A DNA stretch of 64,000 bases from Chitinophagaceae bacterium (GTDB lineage Bacteria; Bacteroidota; Bacteroidia; Chitinophagales; Chitinophagaceae), in assembly GCA_016721385.1 (NCBI GenBank), contig JADKIE010000001.1, positions 552,501-616,500 of the forward strand, given 5' to 3'. Position numbers and translations under genes: made by a program. A model generated the notes under the pieces. It saw only the letters and a list, made by a program, of their open reading frames with translations, did no database searches and was not told the DNA's origin. Below, piece by piece: positions 1 to 10,450 of the stretch (position 1 is its first letter; each line of letters opens with the position of its first letter).

Positions 1-23
1 TTTTTGTTGTATAAATTATAAAC

Positions 24-2465
24 ATGAAAAAAATAGCTTTTTTACTGGCTTTATTAAGTGGACCAATTTTATTAATGGCTCAATTTGGAGAAGAGCCTAA
101 AGATACTTCCTGGAAAAAAATATACCGAGCAAGTTATACCAAAATAAACGATTTAGTACACACCAAACTTGATGTACGTTTTGATTACGACAAAGCGTAT
201 ATGTACGGTAAAGCTTGGATAACTTTAAAACCACATTTTTACGCTACAGATTCGTTATTGTTAGATGCAAAGGGAATGACAATTAATGAGGTTTCAATTG
301 TAAAAGGAACAGCAAAAAGCAAACTCACTTACAATTATGACGATTACCAATTAAACATAAAACTTGATAAAACTTACAAAGGCGGCGAAAATTACACTGT
401 GTATATTGATTATGTAAGCAAACCAAACGAATTAAAAGTAAAAGGAAGTGCGGCCATTACCGATGCGAAAGGTTTGTATTTTATTAACCCAAAAGGTGAA
501 GATAAAAACAAACCAACTCAAATTTGGACGCAAGGGGAAACCGAAGCTACCAGTGTGTGGGCACCTACAATTGACAAACCTAATCAAAAAACTACCGATG
601 AAATTTACATGACTGTACCTGCCAAATATGTAACACTTAGCAATGGATTATTAATAAGCCAAAAGAAAAATGCCGATGGTACAAGAACAGATTATTGGAA
701 GATGGATTTACCGCATGCTCCTTATTTATTTTTTATGGGTGTTGGTGATTACAGTATTATAAAAGACAGCTACAAAGGAAAAGAAGTTAGTTATTATGTA
801 GAAAAAGAATATGCTCCTGTTGCAAGAAAAATATTTGGGCATACTCCGGAAATGATAAAATTTTTCTCGGAAAAATTAGGTGTTGATTATCCTTGGCAAA
901 ATATGCACAGATGGTTGGCAGAGATTATGTAAGTGGTGCAATGGAAAATACAACTGCAACTTTGCATCAGGAAAGTGCTTACCAAAACGCAAGAGAACTT
1001 ACCGATGGTATTGTTTGGGAAAGTACTATTGCTCATGAACTTTTTCACCAATGGTTTGGAGATTTAGTTACCGCCGAAAGCTGGAGCAACCTTACCGTAA
1101 ACGAAAGTATGGCCGATTACAGCCAAACTTTATGGGAAGAATACAAGTACGGTAAAGATGCCGGAGATGCAGAAAACTTCCAGGGCATGCAAGGTTATTT
1201 ACAAAACCCCGGTAATGCAACTAAGCATTTAGTTCGTTTTAACTATGCCGATAAAGAAGATATGTTTGATGGTGTTAGTTACCAAAAAGGCGGCCGTGTT
1301 TTACACATGCTACGTAACTATGTTGGTGATGATGCATTTTTAAATCGTTGAACAATTATTTAACCACCAATAAATTTAAACCAGGCGAAGCAGGCCAAAT
1401 GCGTTTAGCTTTTGAAGAAGTAACCGGACAAGACATGAACTGGTACTGGAATCAATGGTATTACGGTAGCGGACACCCTGAATTGAAAATTGATTACGCT
1501 TATAACGATGCTGCAGGTAAAGCAACAGTTACAATAGAACAAACACAAAAAAGTGGTAAAATTTTTAAACTGCCTATTGCCATTGACGTATATAATGGTG
1601 CTACTAAAAAACGTTATAATGTGTGGGCTGAAAATAAAATTGACAGCTTTGTTTTTAACTACACACAGCGGCCAGACTTAATAAATGTAGATGGTGATAA
1701 AATTTTATTGGCTACAAAAAAAGATAATAAAACAGCCGAAAACTATGTACACCAAATAAAAAATGCTCCTTTGTACATGGATAGAAGAGAAGCACTGGAT
1801 TACTTTGCCAAAAATAACATGAGTGAATTGGCACTTGGACTAAGCGATAAATATGCAAGGTTACGCAGGTTTACACTTGAAAAATTAAAGACTTCAAAAC
1901 TTGCAACTGTACCCTCTATAATTACCGGTGTAGAAAAAGCAGCTAATCAGGAAACAGATAAACTTACAAAAGCTGCTGCCCTTGCTTTTTTAGCCAAAAC
2001 TAAAGATGCTAAATATCAATCTTTATTTGAAAAGAATTTGAATGATAGCAGCTATACTGTTGCCGGTGAGGCTTTAGCAGGATTAACTAATTTACAGCCT
2101 GCAAAAGCTTATGAACTTGCAAAAAAGCATAGCAGTGATGCTAAGGGTAAATTAGCTGAAGCAGTAAGCGATGTTGTACTGAGCGAAGGCACAGAGGCTG
2201 ATTTTGACTTTATTTACAACAGATACAACGTAATGCCTTTAAGCCAGGAAAAATTTAACAGCACCGATGCCTTTGGCGAATACTTAATTAAAGTACAAAA
2301 CATTGCTAATGTAAAAAAGGCATAGACGCCATTCTTAGCTTTAGAAATGCTATTCCAGAGCAGTTTAAAGGATTTGTAGATCCCGGAATTAAAGCTGGTT
2401 TAGACAAAATTGCCAAAGCAAAAGGTACCGAGATTGAAGATTATGTAAAAAAGAGTTGGAAGTAA
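24..2465 (+). CDS. M1 family zinc aminopeptidase, secreted (three frameshifts)
   Basis: The product is a zinc metallopeptidase of family M1 that removes N-terminal residues from peptides. The N-terminus MKKIAFLLALLSGPILLMAQ is a signal peptide, so it acts in the periplasm or at the surface. The exopeptidase motif GAMEN lies near base 940, and the zinc motif HELFHQW with its downstream glutamate in NLTVNES lies at about 1033-1105. The frame breaks at about 897 (one A missing), 1340 (one T missing) and 2317 (one A missing). Restoring these gives a continuous protein of about 814 residues ending in YVKKSWK. The C-terminal half carries the helical repeat region usual for the family. All three breaks are in homopolymers, so I treat the gene as intact in the organism. 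Sure of family, unsure of substrate. Confidence 0.93.
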
Positions 2466-2487
2466 AATATAATTTATTTTATTAATG

Positions 2488-2517
2488 AGCGGCTTACAGA
2501 AATGTGAGCCGTTTTTG
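2488..2517 (+). terminator. Rho-independent terminator after the M1 peptidase
   Basis: CGGCTTACA (2490-2498) and TGTGAGCCG (2503-2511) form a 9-bp stem with one G:T pair and a GAAA loop, followed by a T-rich run. It sits 25 bases after the peptidase stop. Confidence 0.8.
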
Positions 2518-2661
2518 TTTTTACAACCGAAGGCACAGATGTTTATTCTGTTATTTTAGTACGATTATTATTTCTTCTGATTCCGAAGATTTATTTGGGT
2601 AACTAATATTTATAGTTATTGGCTCAAATCTTACTGCTACTATTTCTATCCATAAAATCTT

Positions 2662-2669
2662 TACTTTTG
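2662..2669 (+). promoter_or_regulatory. Bacteroidota -7 box (TACTTTTG)
   Basis: TACTTTTG matches the Bacteroidota TAnnTTTG -7 consensus and lies 24 bases before the LuxR-type gene. I see no clear -33 TTTG. The stretch from 2518 to this box holds no gene. Confidence 0.45.
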
Positions 2670-2692
2670 AAATAGTAAAAACAAGCACTCAT

Positions 2693-3175
2693 TTGCCAAC
2701 CATCATCAAACAACTCTTTTCAAAAAACAAAAGCATACTACTGTATGGTGTAAGCCTTGCCTTATTATTGTTTTTGTTAAAATGGCTGGAGTTAAAGTTT
2801 GTGGTATTTAAAAACTATCAGGAATTTTATATTGGTGCCATTGCCTTAATTTTTACCGCCTTGGGTATTTGGCTGGCTCTTAAATTATCTAAGCCTAAGG
2901 TAAATACGGTAATAATTGAAAAGGAAGTATTTGTGCCCCAGCCCTCGGAATTTATATTAAACGAAACTCAAGTAGAAAAATTAGGCTTAAGTAAAAGAGA
3001 GCTGGAAGTGCTGCAATTAATGGCGCAAGGCTACAGCAATAATGAAATAGCTGAAAAATTATATTTATCCCTAAGTACTATAAAAACCCACGTGGCTAAT
3101 TTGTTTTTTAAATTAGATGCCAAACGTCGTACACAAGCTATTGAAATTGCCAAAAAAATAGGTTTAATACGGTAA
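2693..3175 (+). CDS. Membrane-anchored LuxR-type (GerE) transcriptional regulator
   Basis: This 160-residue protein has two N-terminal membrane segments (roughly residues 14-29 and 42-63) and a C-terminal LuxR/GerE helix-turn-helix (about 97-157). The HTH shows the typical sequence LSKRELEVLQLMAQGYSNNE followed by AEKLYLSLSTIKTHVANLF. The start used is TTG at 2693. No ATG lies nearby, and a -7 box 24 bases upstream fits this start. There is no receiver domain, so it is not a classical response regulator. This architecture, a membrane pair plus HTH next to a DUF4199 gene, is common in Chitinophagaceae. The signal and target genes are unknown. Confidence 0.8.
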   Translation: MPTIIKQLFSKNKSILLYGVSLALLLFLLKWLELKFVVFKNYQEFYIGAIALIFTALGIWLALKLSKPKVNTVIIEKEVFVPQPSEFILNETQVEKLGLSKRELEVLQLMAQGYSNNEIAEKLYLSLSTIKTHVANLFFKLDAKRRTQAIEIAKKIGLIR

Positions 3176-3284
3176 ATACTCATTCTTTAGTATTAAATTA
3201 TAGACGTAAATTAAAAATCGTACTTAAGTATGAGGGTAATTTTATTTTTAATCTCCATTTTTACATCCACAAAACAAATTGTAT

Positions 3285-3814
3285 ATGAAAAAAATTATTA
3301 TCGTTTACGGATTAATTGCAGGCGTAATTGTAGCCACTGTAATGGCAATTTCTACAGCCGTTTATCACAACACAGGAAATTTTACTGGCGGCATGGTTAT
3401 AGGCTATGCTAGTATGCTTATCGCTTTTTCTATGATTTTTGTGGGTACTAAAAGCTATAGAGATAAGCACAATAATGGCAGTATTAGTTTTGGTAAAGCG
3501 TTTAAAATTGGTATTTTAATTACAGCTATTGCTTCTACTATTTATGTAATTACTTGGCTGATTAACTATTACTGCTTTATGCCCGATTTTGGAGACAAAT
3601 ATGCTGCACAAGTCATCGAGCAATTAAAGGTAAGTGGTGCAAGTACAGAAGCCATTACTAAGGAAACCACTAAAATGAACGAGTTTGCCCAAATGTATAA
3701 GAATCCTTTTTTAATGCAATGGTTACCTACATAGAAATTTTACCCGTAGGCTTAATTGTAACATTAATAAGTGCATTAATTTTAAAAAGAAAAACAGCAA
3801 CACAAAATAGTTAA
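3285..3814 (+). CDS. DUF4199 integral membrane protein (one frameshift)
   Basis: The protein starts MKKIIIVYGLIAGVIVATVM at ATG 3285 and has four membrane segments (about residues 4-24, 35-53, 72-93 and the C-terminal 145-165). This is the layout of the DUF4199 family of Bacteroidota, whose function is not known. The frame breaks at about 3718. Adding one G restores the last segment, YIEILPVGLIVTLISALIL, and a lysine-rich tail ending at 3814. It follows the LuxR-type gene by about 110 bases on the same strand and may be co-regulated with it. Confidence 0.8.
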
Positions 3815-3833
3815 TCATTTAAATAAAGTAAAA

Positions 3834-4226
3834 ATGAAAAAAGTAACAGGCATTGGTGGCATCTTTTTTAAGTGTAAAGATTCACAACAAACAAAAGAAT
3901 GGTACAAAACACATTTGGGCTTAGATACAAATGATTACGGAGCCACTTTTGAATGGAGAGATGCAGAAGATTCATCAAAAAAATGCACTACACAATGGAG
4001 TCCTTTTAAGGATACCACAAAATATTTTGAACCTTCTACCAAAGAGTTTATGATAAACTATAGGGTAGATAATTTAGAAGCTTTAGTGAATCAATTAAAA
4101 GAAGAAGGCGTAACTATTGTAGACAATATTGAAACCTACGACTATGGTAAGTTTGTTCACATATTAGATAATGAAGGCAATAAAATTGAGCTTTGGGAAC
4201 CTGTTGACGAAGGGTTTGAAAAGTAG
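3834..4226 (+). CDS. VOC (glyoxalase/bleomycin resistance) family protein
   Basis: This 130-residue single-domain protein of the vicinal oxygen chelate fold opens with VTGIGGIFFKCKDSQQTKEW and ends with HILDNEGNKIELWEP, the last strand of the fold with its metal-ligand glutamate. Members bind a divalent metal and act as lyases, dioxygenases or drug-binding proteins. Nothing here fixes the substrate. It lies 20 bases after the DUF4199 gene and 34 before the DUF1801 gene, so the three may share a transcript. Confidence 0.85.
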   Translation: MKKVTGIGGIFFKCKDSQQTKEWYKTHLGLDTNDYGATFEWRDAEDSSKKCTTQWSPFKDTTKYFEPSTKEFMINYRVDNLEALVNQLKEEGVTIVDNIETYDYGKFVHILDNEGNKIELWEPVDEGFEK

Positions 4227-4260
4227 CTAGTAAAATACGAATACAATAAAAATACATTCT

Positions 4261-4695
4261 ATGGCAAAAAATAAAACAGCCGAAACTACAGTTAGTGTTG
4301 TTGATTTTATCAACTCCTATGTAGATAACGAACAAAAAAAGGCAGATAGTTTTCAGTTAATAGAATTAATGAAAGAATGGTCGGGTTTTGAACCAAAAAT
4401 GTGGGGCCCTACCATCATAGGGTTTGGAAGTTATCATTATAAATATGAAAGTGGGCACCAAGGAGATGCTCCATTAATTGGCTTTTCGCCAAGAAAGGCT
4501 GAATTTTCACTTTATGTATTTTCAGCAAATGAAGAAAACAGGCATTTACTAAACAATTTTAATAAATATAAAATGGGCAAAGCCTGTATTTACATAAAAA
4601 AACTTACTGATATTAATATAGATGTGTTAGAAAAACTCTGCAAAACAACCATAGCATATCTTCATGAACATAATGAATGTGCTTGTAGAGAATAG
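4261..4695 (+). CDS. DUF1801 (YdhG-like) family protein
   Basis: This 144-residue soluble protein has the DUF1801 pattern: an N-terminal helix, then LIELMKEWSGFEPKMWGPTI, FGSYHYKYESGHQGD and a C-terminal KACIYIKKLTDINIDVLEKL. The fold resembles frataxin/YdhG and the function is unknown. It is the last gene of a small rightward group and converges with the tryptophan dioxygenase gene, the two stops being only 4 bases apart. Confidence 0.85.
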   Translation: MAKNKTAETTVSVVDFINSYVDNEQKKADSFQLIELMKEWSGFEPKMWGPTIIGFGSYHYKYESGHQGDAPLIGFSPRKAEFSLYVFSANEENRHLLNNFNKYKMGKACIYIKKLTDINIDVLEKLCKTTIAYLHEHNECACRE

Positions 4696-4699
4696 TAAA

Positions 4700-5692
4700 T
4701 TATAGCCCGTACCCCAGTTTTTTTATCAACACATCATCCAACTTTGGCAATTTGTTCCTATTTACTAAAAAACTGCTCAACTGTGCAATTTCTTTAAATA
4801 CGTAATGCTTATCCATAGCGGCTTTTAAGTAACCAGCTCCTGTACTGCCGCCAGTGCCAATACGGGTACCAATCATGCGTTGCACCATATTTATATGGCG
4901 GCTACGCCAATGTGCTAATTGATTATCTAATTCTAATAAAGTATCTAATAGCTGAAACGGCAACTCTAACATTGGATAACCCCGATAAAGCATAATAAAC
5001 AAAGCCGCTCTGTTTGCTTTTGCACTCAATTGCCTTTCGGGGTTTTCTTGCTTTAAAATAGTTGCAAAAAAATCTGCGTTATTTTTTTCACCCTCAGCAA
5101 GGCTATTCGTATATACTTTTTCGTAATCAGCCCAATCTTCTAATTTATTATGAAAAGGCATACGTTCTAACCAGGCGTTTACCAATTCAATAACCGATTT
5201 TGTTTTTTCGGCATCTTTTATAATATCAATTTCTTGCTGGTTTAATTGAGATGTGTAATAGGCTTGTCCGTGGCGTTGATCAAATTTTAAACCCAACTTA
5301 GCTTCAATAATTTTAAACTGGTAGCTTTGAAAACCCGATGCTGGCCTAAGCATATCTCTAAAATCCAAAAAATCCATAGGCGTCATGGTTTCCATTATAT
5401 CTATTTGCTGCACCAATACTTTTAAAATGGTAACACATCTTTTTAAGCGATGTACTACAGTTTGCATTTCGGGGCTATTATCGTTTACCTGCGGTTTGTT
5501 CATAATATCAATAACACTGCCTACCTCAAACAAAATTTGTTTAAACCACAATTCGTATGCTTGATGAATTACAATAAAAAGCATTTCATCATGTGCCGGT
5601 TGCTTGCCTTCTTTAAAACTTTCGGGAAATTGTGCATTGGTAATTTTATCCAGCGCCAGGTAATCTTTATAATAAACGGGTTTGTGTTCCAT
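4700..5692 (-). CDS. kynA: Tryptophan 2,3-dioxygenase
   Basis: The 330-residue protein is a heme dioxygenase that opens the indole ring of L-tryptophan to N-formylkynurenine, the first step of the kynurenine pathway. The N-terminal active-site segment HDEMLFIVIHQAYELWFKQI and the region RDMLRPASGFQSYQFK are diagnostic. The histidine in LAHWRSRHINMVQRMIG is the proximal heme ligand, and GTGGSTGAGYLK is the conserved substrate loop. The frame is intact from ATG at 5692. The other pathway genes lie 16 kb away (21.2-27.7 kb). A 150-base AT-rich spacer separates it from the divergent outer-membrane gene. Confidence 0.95.
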   Translation of the reverse strand: MEHKPVYYKDYLALDKITNAQFPESFKEGKQPAHDEMLFIVIHQAYELWFKQILFEVGSVIDIMNKPQVNDNSPEMQTVVHRLKRCVTILKVLVQQIDIMETMTPMDFLDFRDMLRPASGFQSYQFKIIEAKLGLKFDQRHGQAYYTSQLNQQEIDIIKDAEKTKSVIELVNAWLERMPFHNKLEDWADYEKVYTNSLAEGEKNNADFFATILKQENPERQLSAKANRAALFIMLYRGYPMLELPFQLLDTLLELDNQLAHWRSRHINMVQRMIGTRIGTGGSTGAGYLKAAMDKHYVFKEIAQLSSFLVNRNKLPKLDDVLIKKLGYGL

Positions 5693-5873
5693 ATTAGCAA
5701 TTTACAAGCAAACTTACATAAATGTATATGGCAGCAAAATGTTTTTTCTAAATATGATTTTGTTAGATTCTTAGTAAATAACATTTCGCTTTAACATTTT
5801 CTTATCAAAAAATAAAAATTGGCACATTATTGTAAAGCAGTTGTACAAGCAGTTTATAAAATCCTGCGAAAAT

Positions 5874-6539
5874 ATGAAATACAAATTAACTTTAGCTGCA
5901 TTAAGTGTTATAATAATTACCAGCGCAAAAGCACAAGTAAGTTATGGTGTACAGGCTGGCGTTAATATTGCCAACTGGAAAGGAGATGCTTTAAAAAGTT
6001 TAAACAATATTGTTGACCTAAGCAATGGTTTTATTACTACAAAAAGTAAAACAGGTTTTAATATTGGTGGATATGCCAATATTCCAATTGCCCAGAATTT
6101 TTCGTTTGAGCCGGGCTTGCAGTATTCGCAAAAGGGTTATTCCATGCAAGGCGATTTAAAAATTGATGCTTTAAAGTTTTTAGGCACTAATGCAAGTGCT
6201 AAGGTAGAATCGCATTACATAGATGTGCCACTTATTGCAAAGGCAGAGGTTGCCAAAGGCTTAAGTATTTACGCAGGGCCACAGCTTTCTTATTTGGCTA
6301 AAAGTAACTTACATGTAGATGCCGGCATTTTGGGTATTTCGTTAGTTAACCAAAAAATGGATATTACTAATAATTTTAACCGCTTAGATATAAGTATAAC
6401 AGGTGGCTTAGGTTATAAATTTAATAATGGCTTTAATGTAAAAGCAGGATATGATTATGGCTTATCTAAATTGGATAAAAACAACAATTTTAAAGCCTAT
6501 AACCGTGTTATAGAATTATCAGTTGGTTTTACATTCTAA
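5874..6539 (+). CDS. PorT-like outer-membrane beta-barrel protein
   Basis: This is a secreted protein of about 221 residues. I place the start at ATG 5874 because the signal peptide MKYKLTLAALSVIIITSAKA begins there. The mature part is a run of amphipathic strands (VSYGVQAGVNIANWKG, GFNIGGYANIPIAQNFSFEP, LSIYAGPQLSYLAK) that ends in the aromatic ELSVGFTF, a typical barrel C-terminus. This is the OMP_b-brl_2/PorT-like type common in Bacteroidota. The role is unknown. Confidence 0.83.
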   Translation: MKYKLTLAALSVIIITSAKAQVSYGVQAGVNIANWKGDALKSLNNIVDLSNGFITTKSKTGFNIGGYANIPIAQNFSFEPGLQYSQKGYSMQGDLKIDALKFLGTNASAKVESHYIDVPLIAKAEVAKGLSIYAGPQLSYLAKSNLHVDAGILGISLVNQKMDITNNFNRLDISITGGLGYKFNNGFNVKAGYDYGLSKLDKNNNFKAYNRVIELSVGFTF

Positions 6540-6560
6540 AAAAATAATATTTATTATACA

Positions 6561-6587
6561 AACGGCAGCTCTTAAGTTGCCGTTTTT
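6561..6587 (+). terminator. Rho-independent terminator after the barrel gene
   Basis: AACGGCA and TGCCGTTTTTTG form a short hairpin with a T run, starting 22 bases after the stop. Confidence 0.7.
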
Positions 6588-6635
6588 TGTGTGCCAAATT
6601 AAGCCGTCATTTTCGTAAATTTGCAAAAAAGTAAA

Positions 6636-6716
6636 ACCGTAAAGGCGCCAAGACGGAAACTTTAAGATTAATTAATTCAAATTGTCTGATTTATTTGTGT
6701 CTTAGTTTTTTGCGGT
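6636..6716. repeat. Imperfect long inverted repeat (ACCGyAAAG type)
   Basis: The left arm ACCGTAAAGGCGCCAAGACG and the reverse complement of the right arm (ACCGCAAAAAACTAAGACAC) agree at most positions over 20 bases. The arms are separated by about 40 bases of AT-rich DNA. A related partial copy lies at 24481-24535. It sits in the leader of yebC. Confidence 0.6.
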
Positions 6717-6730
6717 AAAATAAGTTTGTT

Positions 6731-7440
6731 ATGGGAAGAATTTTTGAAGTAAGAAAAGGTGCCATGTTTGCCCGTTGGGATAAATGGCTAAAGACTTTAC
6801 CCGTATTGGTAAAGAAATTGCAATTGCTGTAAAAGCTGCTGGCCCGGAGCCTGATAATAACCCTGCTTTACGCAGATGTTACTTAAATGCCAAGGCATGT
6901 AACATGCCAAAAGACAGAGTGGAAGCTGCTATTAAAAGAGCCATGGGTAAAGATACCAGTAACTACGAAGAAATCACTTACGAAGGCCATGCGCCACATG
7001 GTATTGCTATTTTGGTAGAAACCGCAACGGATAATAGTACCAGAACGGTTGCCAATGTTCGTATGCATTTTACAAAATGTAACGGATCGTTGGGTACAAG
7101 TGGTAGCGTAGCATTTGGATTTACACGTATGGGTGAGTTTAAAATTAAAAATAGTGGCCAAAATTTAGACGATCTTGAATTAGAATTAATTGATTTTGGA
7201 CTGGAAGAAATTGGAGAAGATAGTGAAGGAAACATCATAATTCGTACTGCTTTTAACGAGTTTGGCAATATGGCTAAAGCTTTGGATGAAAAAAAGATAG
7301 AAGTAGTAACAGCCGAACTTACCCGAATACCCACTACAACCATGGAGCTTGATGAAGAAGCGGCAAATGATGTACTAAAATTAGTAGATAAATTAGAGCA
7401 GGATGAGGATGTACAGAAGGTATACCATAATTTGAAGTAA
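6731..7440 (+). CDS. yebC: YebC/PmpR family protein (one frameshift)
   Basis: This is a protein of about 236 residues from the YebC/TACO1 family, whose members act as a translation factor or transcriptional regulator. The true start MGRIFEVRKGAMFARWDKMA at 6731 is cut from the rest by a missing A at about 6784. Downstream the family sequence is clear: GPEPDNNPALRRCYLNAKAC, NMPKDRVEAAIKRAMG and TDNSTRTVANVRMHFTKCNG. The C-terminal acidic domain is complete. Upstream is an inverted repeat, downstream tRNA-Met. Confidence 0.92.
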
Positions 7441-7487
7441 ATGTGGTTATTGTTTTGAAATGATTTTAGAAATTGCTTTCATTTCTT

Positions 7488-7495
7488 TACTTTTG
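7488..7495 (+). promoter_or_regulatory. Bacteroidota -7 box upstream of tRNA-Met
   Basis: TACTTTTG matches TAnnTTTG and ends 10 bases before the mature tRNA. No good -33 element is seen at the usual distance. Confidence 0.45.
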
Positions 7496-7505
7496 CAGCC
7501 CTTAA

Positions 7506-7579
7506 GCCGGGGTAGCTCAGCTGGTTAGAGCATCGGATTCATAACCCGAAGGTCGGCAGTTCAAGTCTGCTCTCCGGTA
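7506..7579 (+). tRNA. tRNA-Met (anticodon CAT)
   Basis: The 74-base gene folds as a cloverleaf. The acceptor GCCGGGG pairs with CTCCGGT (two G:U pairs), the D arm is GCTC...GAGC, the anticodon loop is TTCATAA, and the T arm is GGCAG-TTCAAGT-CTGCT. The loop and the flanking GGA...CCC match elongator-type methionine tRNAs. The 3' CCA is not encoded. Confidence 0.95.
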
Positions 7580-7580
7580 C

Positions 7581-7605
7581 AAAGCCCACAATTGTGGGCT
7601 TTTTA
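7581..7605. terminator. Bidirectional terminator between tRNA-Met and the E1 gene
   Basis: AAAGCCCACAA and TTGTGGGCTTT form a perfect 11-bp stem flanked by A and T runs. It ends the tRNA transcript and overlaps the stop of the leftward E1 gene. Confidence 0.85.
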
Positions 7606-9683
7606 ATTGCCTAAAAGTTCCTTTAATTTTTTTAAAACCTTATCTGCATTAGGCAGCATTGCGTTTTCGAGTGCTACATTCATGGGTACAGCCGGTAAAT
7701 TTAAAGCACCAATTACTTCTACAGCAGCGTCTAACTGTTTAAAACAGGCTTTGCTTATTCTACCTGCTAAAGCTTCGGCAAAAGAGTTGTTTTGCTGTTC
7801 CTCGGTTACAATTAAGCATTTACCGTGTTTTTTTACGGTATTAAAAATAAGATCTTCATCTAACGGAAATAAAGTACGCAAGTCTATTATTTCCACCTTT
7901 CCATCTAAATTTTTTGCAGCCGCTTTGGCCCAATAAACTCCCATTCCGTAGGTAATTATACAGCAAGTTTCGCCGGTTTCTACATAATTTTTATTGGCAT
8001 GCAAGACAATATTGCCTTTTCCCAAAGGAATAATATAATCGGATGATGGTTCAATAGTTTTAGCATCTTCTGTACCTGTTACTTTGCTCCAATACAAACC
8101 TTTATGTTCCAGCATTACAACAGGATTAGGGTCTAAAAATGCTGCTTTCATTAACCCCTTAATATCTGCCGCATTACTTGGATAAACAACTTTTATACCT
8201 TTTATAGATAGTAATGTAGTTTCTACACTGCCGCTGTGGTAAGGACCGCCGCCGCCATAAGCGCCAATAGGCACACGTATTAAAGTTTGTACAGGAAATT
8301 TACCGCAACTTAAATAGCAACTTTTACTAATTTCTGTAACTAATTGATTAAGCCCCGGATAAATATAATCGGCAAACTGTACTTCTACAATGGGTTTTAA
8401 GCCAACCGCACACATACCAACTGTGCTGCCAATAATATAGGCTTCTTGTATAGCTGTGTTAAAAACCCTGTTATCGCCAAATTGTTCTGCAAGTGTGGCA
8501 GCTTCTCTAAAAACACCTCCCAACCTGCGTCCTACATCTTGCCCATATAAAACAGCTTCGGGGTATTGTTGCATTATCTCCCTTATGGCAAATAATGCGG
8601 CATCTACCATTAATACTTTTTCTTTGTTTTGGGGAGACCGTTCGCCTTTTTCTTCTGCAACGGATGTTGGTGCAAACACAAAATTACTTACAGTTGCGGC
8701 ATCAGGCTCCGGCGAAGCAACAGCAGCATTAAAATCATTTTGAATATGTGTTATTGTTTCATTTTCTATTGCCCGTAATTCATCTTCCGATATACCACAT
8801 TCAATTAATTTTTTCTTCAATTTAGGGTTAGGGTCGTCGGCAAAATGCTTGGCCAAATCTTCATCTGTTCTATAAAACTCTTTTCGTACACCACTTGTAT
8901 GATGGCCCAGTAAAGGCACTTTTGCATGTACTAAAAACGGATGTCGTTCTCGTCTTACTTCATCAACCACATTTTTCATAACCTCATAACTATGTGCAAA
9001 ATCGCTGCCATCAATACTTATACGACTAATGCCCCCAAAACCTTTTACAAAATCGCTGGCGTTGGTAAGCCTTGCTTCTTCTTTGGTTACACTAATTCCC
9101 CAGCCATTATCCTGCACTAAATAAATTATTGGAAGTTGATGCAGTGCGGCAAATTGCAAAGCTTCGCTTACTTCTCCTTCGGTAACGGAGGCATCGCCGA
9201 GAGAACAGATAACAATTGGCAATGAGCCATTGGCAATGGAAGAATTCGTTTTATTCGCTTCTTCCTTTTTGAAAATGTTTCTAAAAACTTTATGCCTTGT
9301 GCAATACCTGTTGTGGGTATTGCTTGCATACCTGTTGCGCTGCTTTGATGAATTATTTTAGGTTTATCCTCTTCTTTATAATTTGGATGAGAATAATACT
9401 CTCTGCCGCCGGTAAAAATATCTTGGCCTTTAGCAAGTAATTGCAACATTAATTGATAGGGCGTAAAACCTAGGCCCAGTAGCATGCTTTCATCTCTGTA
9501 ATAAGGGCTTACATAATCGCAGGGTTGTAATTGAAAGGCTGTAGCCAATTGTATGGCCTCGTGGCCACGGGATGTAGAGTGAACGTACTTGCATGTTTGC
9601 CTGTTGGCTTCGTACATTTCGGCCATGGCTTTTGCAGTACACATTAAGCGATAAGCCCGTAACAAAATTGCTGTTTCAACCAT
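7603..9683 (-). CDS. 2-oxo acid dehydrogenase E1, fused alpha and beta subunits (one frameshift)
   Basis: This is a thiamine-diphosphate E1 of about 694 residues with the alpha and beta chains in one polypeptide, as often found in Bacteroidota. The N-terminal part shows the alpha domain (HSTSRGHEAIQLA, YRDESMLLGLG, and the TPP motif CSLGDASVTEGEVSEALQFA). The C-terminal part is the transketolase-like beta domain (VLYGQDVGRRLGGVFREA, TAIQEAYIIGSTVGMCAVGL, RVPIGAYGGGGPYHSGSVE). The frame breaks at about 9272, where one A is missing from a run of As. The likely substrates are branched-chain 2-oxo acids. Pyruvate or 2-oxoadipate cannot be excluded. No E2 or E3 gene is adjacent. Confidence 0.9.
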
Positions 9684-9717
9684 GCCGCAAAAGTATAAGA
9701 TTAATTAGCAACTTATA

Positions 9718-9747
9718 AAAAAAGCAACAATCTATTTGTTGCTTTTT
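9718..9747 (-). terminator. Terminator after the FAH-family gene
   Basis: AAAAAGCAACAA and TTGTTGCTTTTT form a 12-bp stem with a 5-base loop, immediately after the stop of the leftward gene at 9751. Confidence 0.8.
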
Positions 9748-9750
9748 GAA

Positions 9751-10362
9751 TTATTTTATTTCTAACTCCAGTAGTTTTTGATTTTCGATATAACACTCCA
9801 ACTCATCGCCTACCACACATTCGCCAACGCCGGCAGGTGTTCCGGTAAAAACCATATCTCCAATGTTTAACGAAAAATAATTGGAGATATGTTCAATAAT
9901 GGAATCAAAACTAAAGATCATATCTCCTGAGTTGCCTTTTTGCATCAATTCACCATTCTTTTTTAAACTAAAGTTGATATTTTTTTTGTTTAAGCCAGGA
10001 GTAATATCAATAAAATTGCTAATGGCAGCCGAGTTATCAAATGCTTTAGCTTTTCCCCAGGGCAGGCCTTTTTTCTTCAGTTCGTCCTGTATATCTCTTG
10101 CCGTAAAGTCTATACCCACCGCAATTCCATTATAGTAGTTGCCGGCAAATTTTGATTGTATATATTTTCCGTTTTTGCAAATACGCAATACTAACTCACA
10201 TTCGTAATGTAGTTCGTTGGTAAACTCAGGATAATAAAAAGGTGCATGGCTTTGCAACAAAGCGCTTTTGGGCTTCATGAAAATTACCGGCTCATCGGGC
10301 ACTGCATTTCCTAACTCCTTTGCATGCTCGGCATAGTTTCTTCCAATACAAATTATTTTCAT
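9751..10362 (-). CDS. Fumarylacetoacetate hydrolase family protein
   Basis: This 203-residue protein consists of the FAH catalytic domain alone. It starts MKIICIGRNYAEHAKELGN, carries the metal-binding acidic residues in ELHYECELVLRI and GVDFTARDIQDELKKKG, and ends with GDMVFTGTPAGVGECVVGDE. Family members cleave or decarboxylate 2,4-dioxo acids with a divalent metal (acylpyruvase, oxaloacetate decarboxylase, catechol-pathway enzymes). A role in the lower kynurenine or catechol route is possible, but no kynurenine gene is adjacent. The frame is intact. Confidence 0.9.
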   Translation of the reverse strand: MKIICIGRNYAEHAKELGNAVPDEPVIFMKPKSALLQSHAPFYYPEFTNELHYECELVLRICKNGKYIQSKFAGNYYNGIAVGIDFTARDIQDELKKKGLPWGKAKAFDNSAAISNFIDITPGLNKKNINFSLKKNGELMQKGNSGDMIFSFDSIIEHISNYFSLNIGDMVFTGTPAGVGECVVGDELECYIENQKLLELEIK

Positions 10363-10450
10363 CTAAGGTTTATTTAGTATGTATAGGGTTAGTTATTATT
10401 AATACGAATATAGTAAAAATACAGCAACCTAAATACTAAAAATGTCCTTT

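Noticed and set aside
893..1351. Programmed ribosomal frameshifting in the M1 peptidase and other split genes
   Set aside because: Breaks occur in many unrelated genes, in both directions, at simple homopolymers without slippery-site plus stem-loop context. Sequencing error explains all of them.
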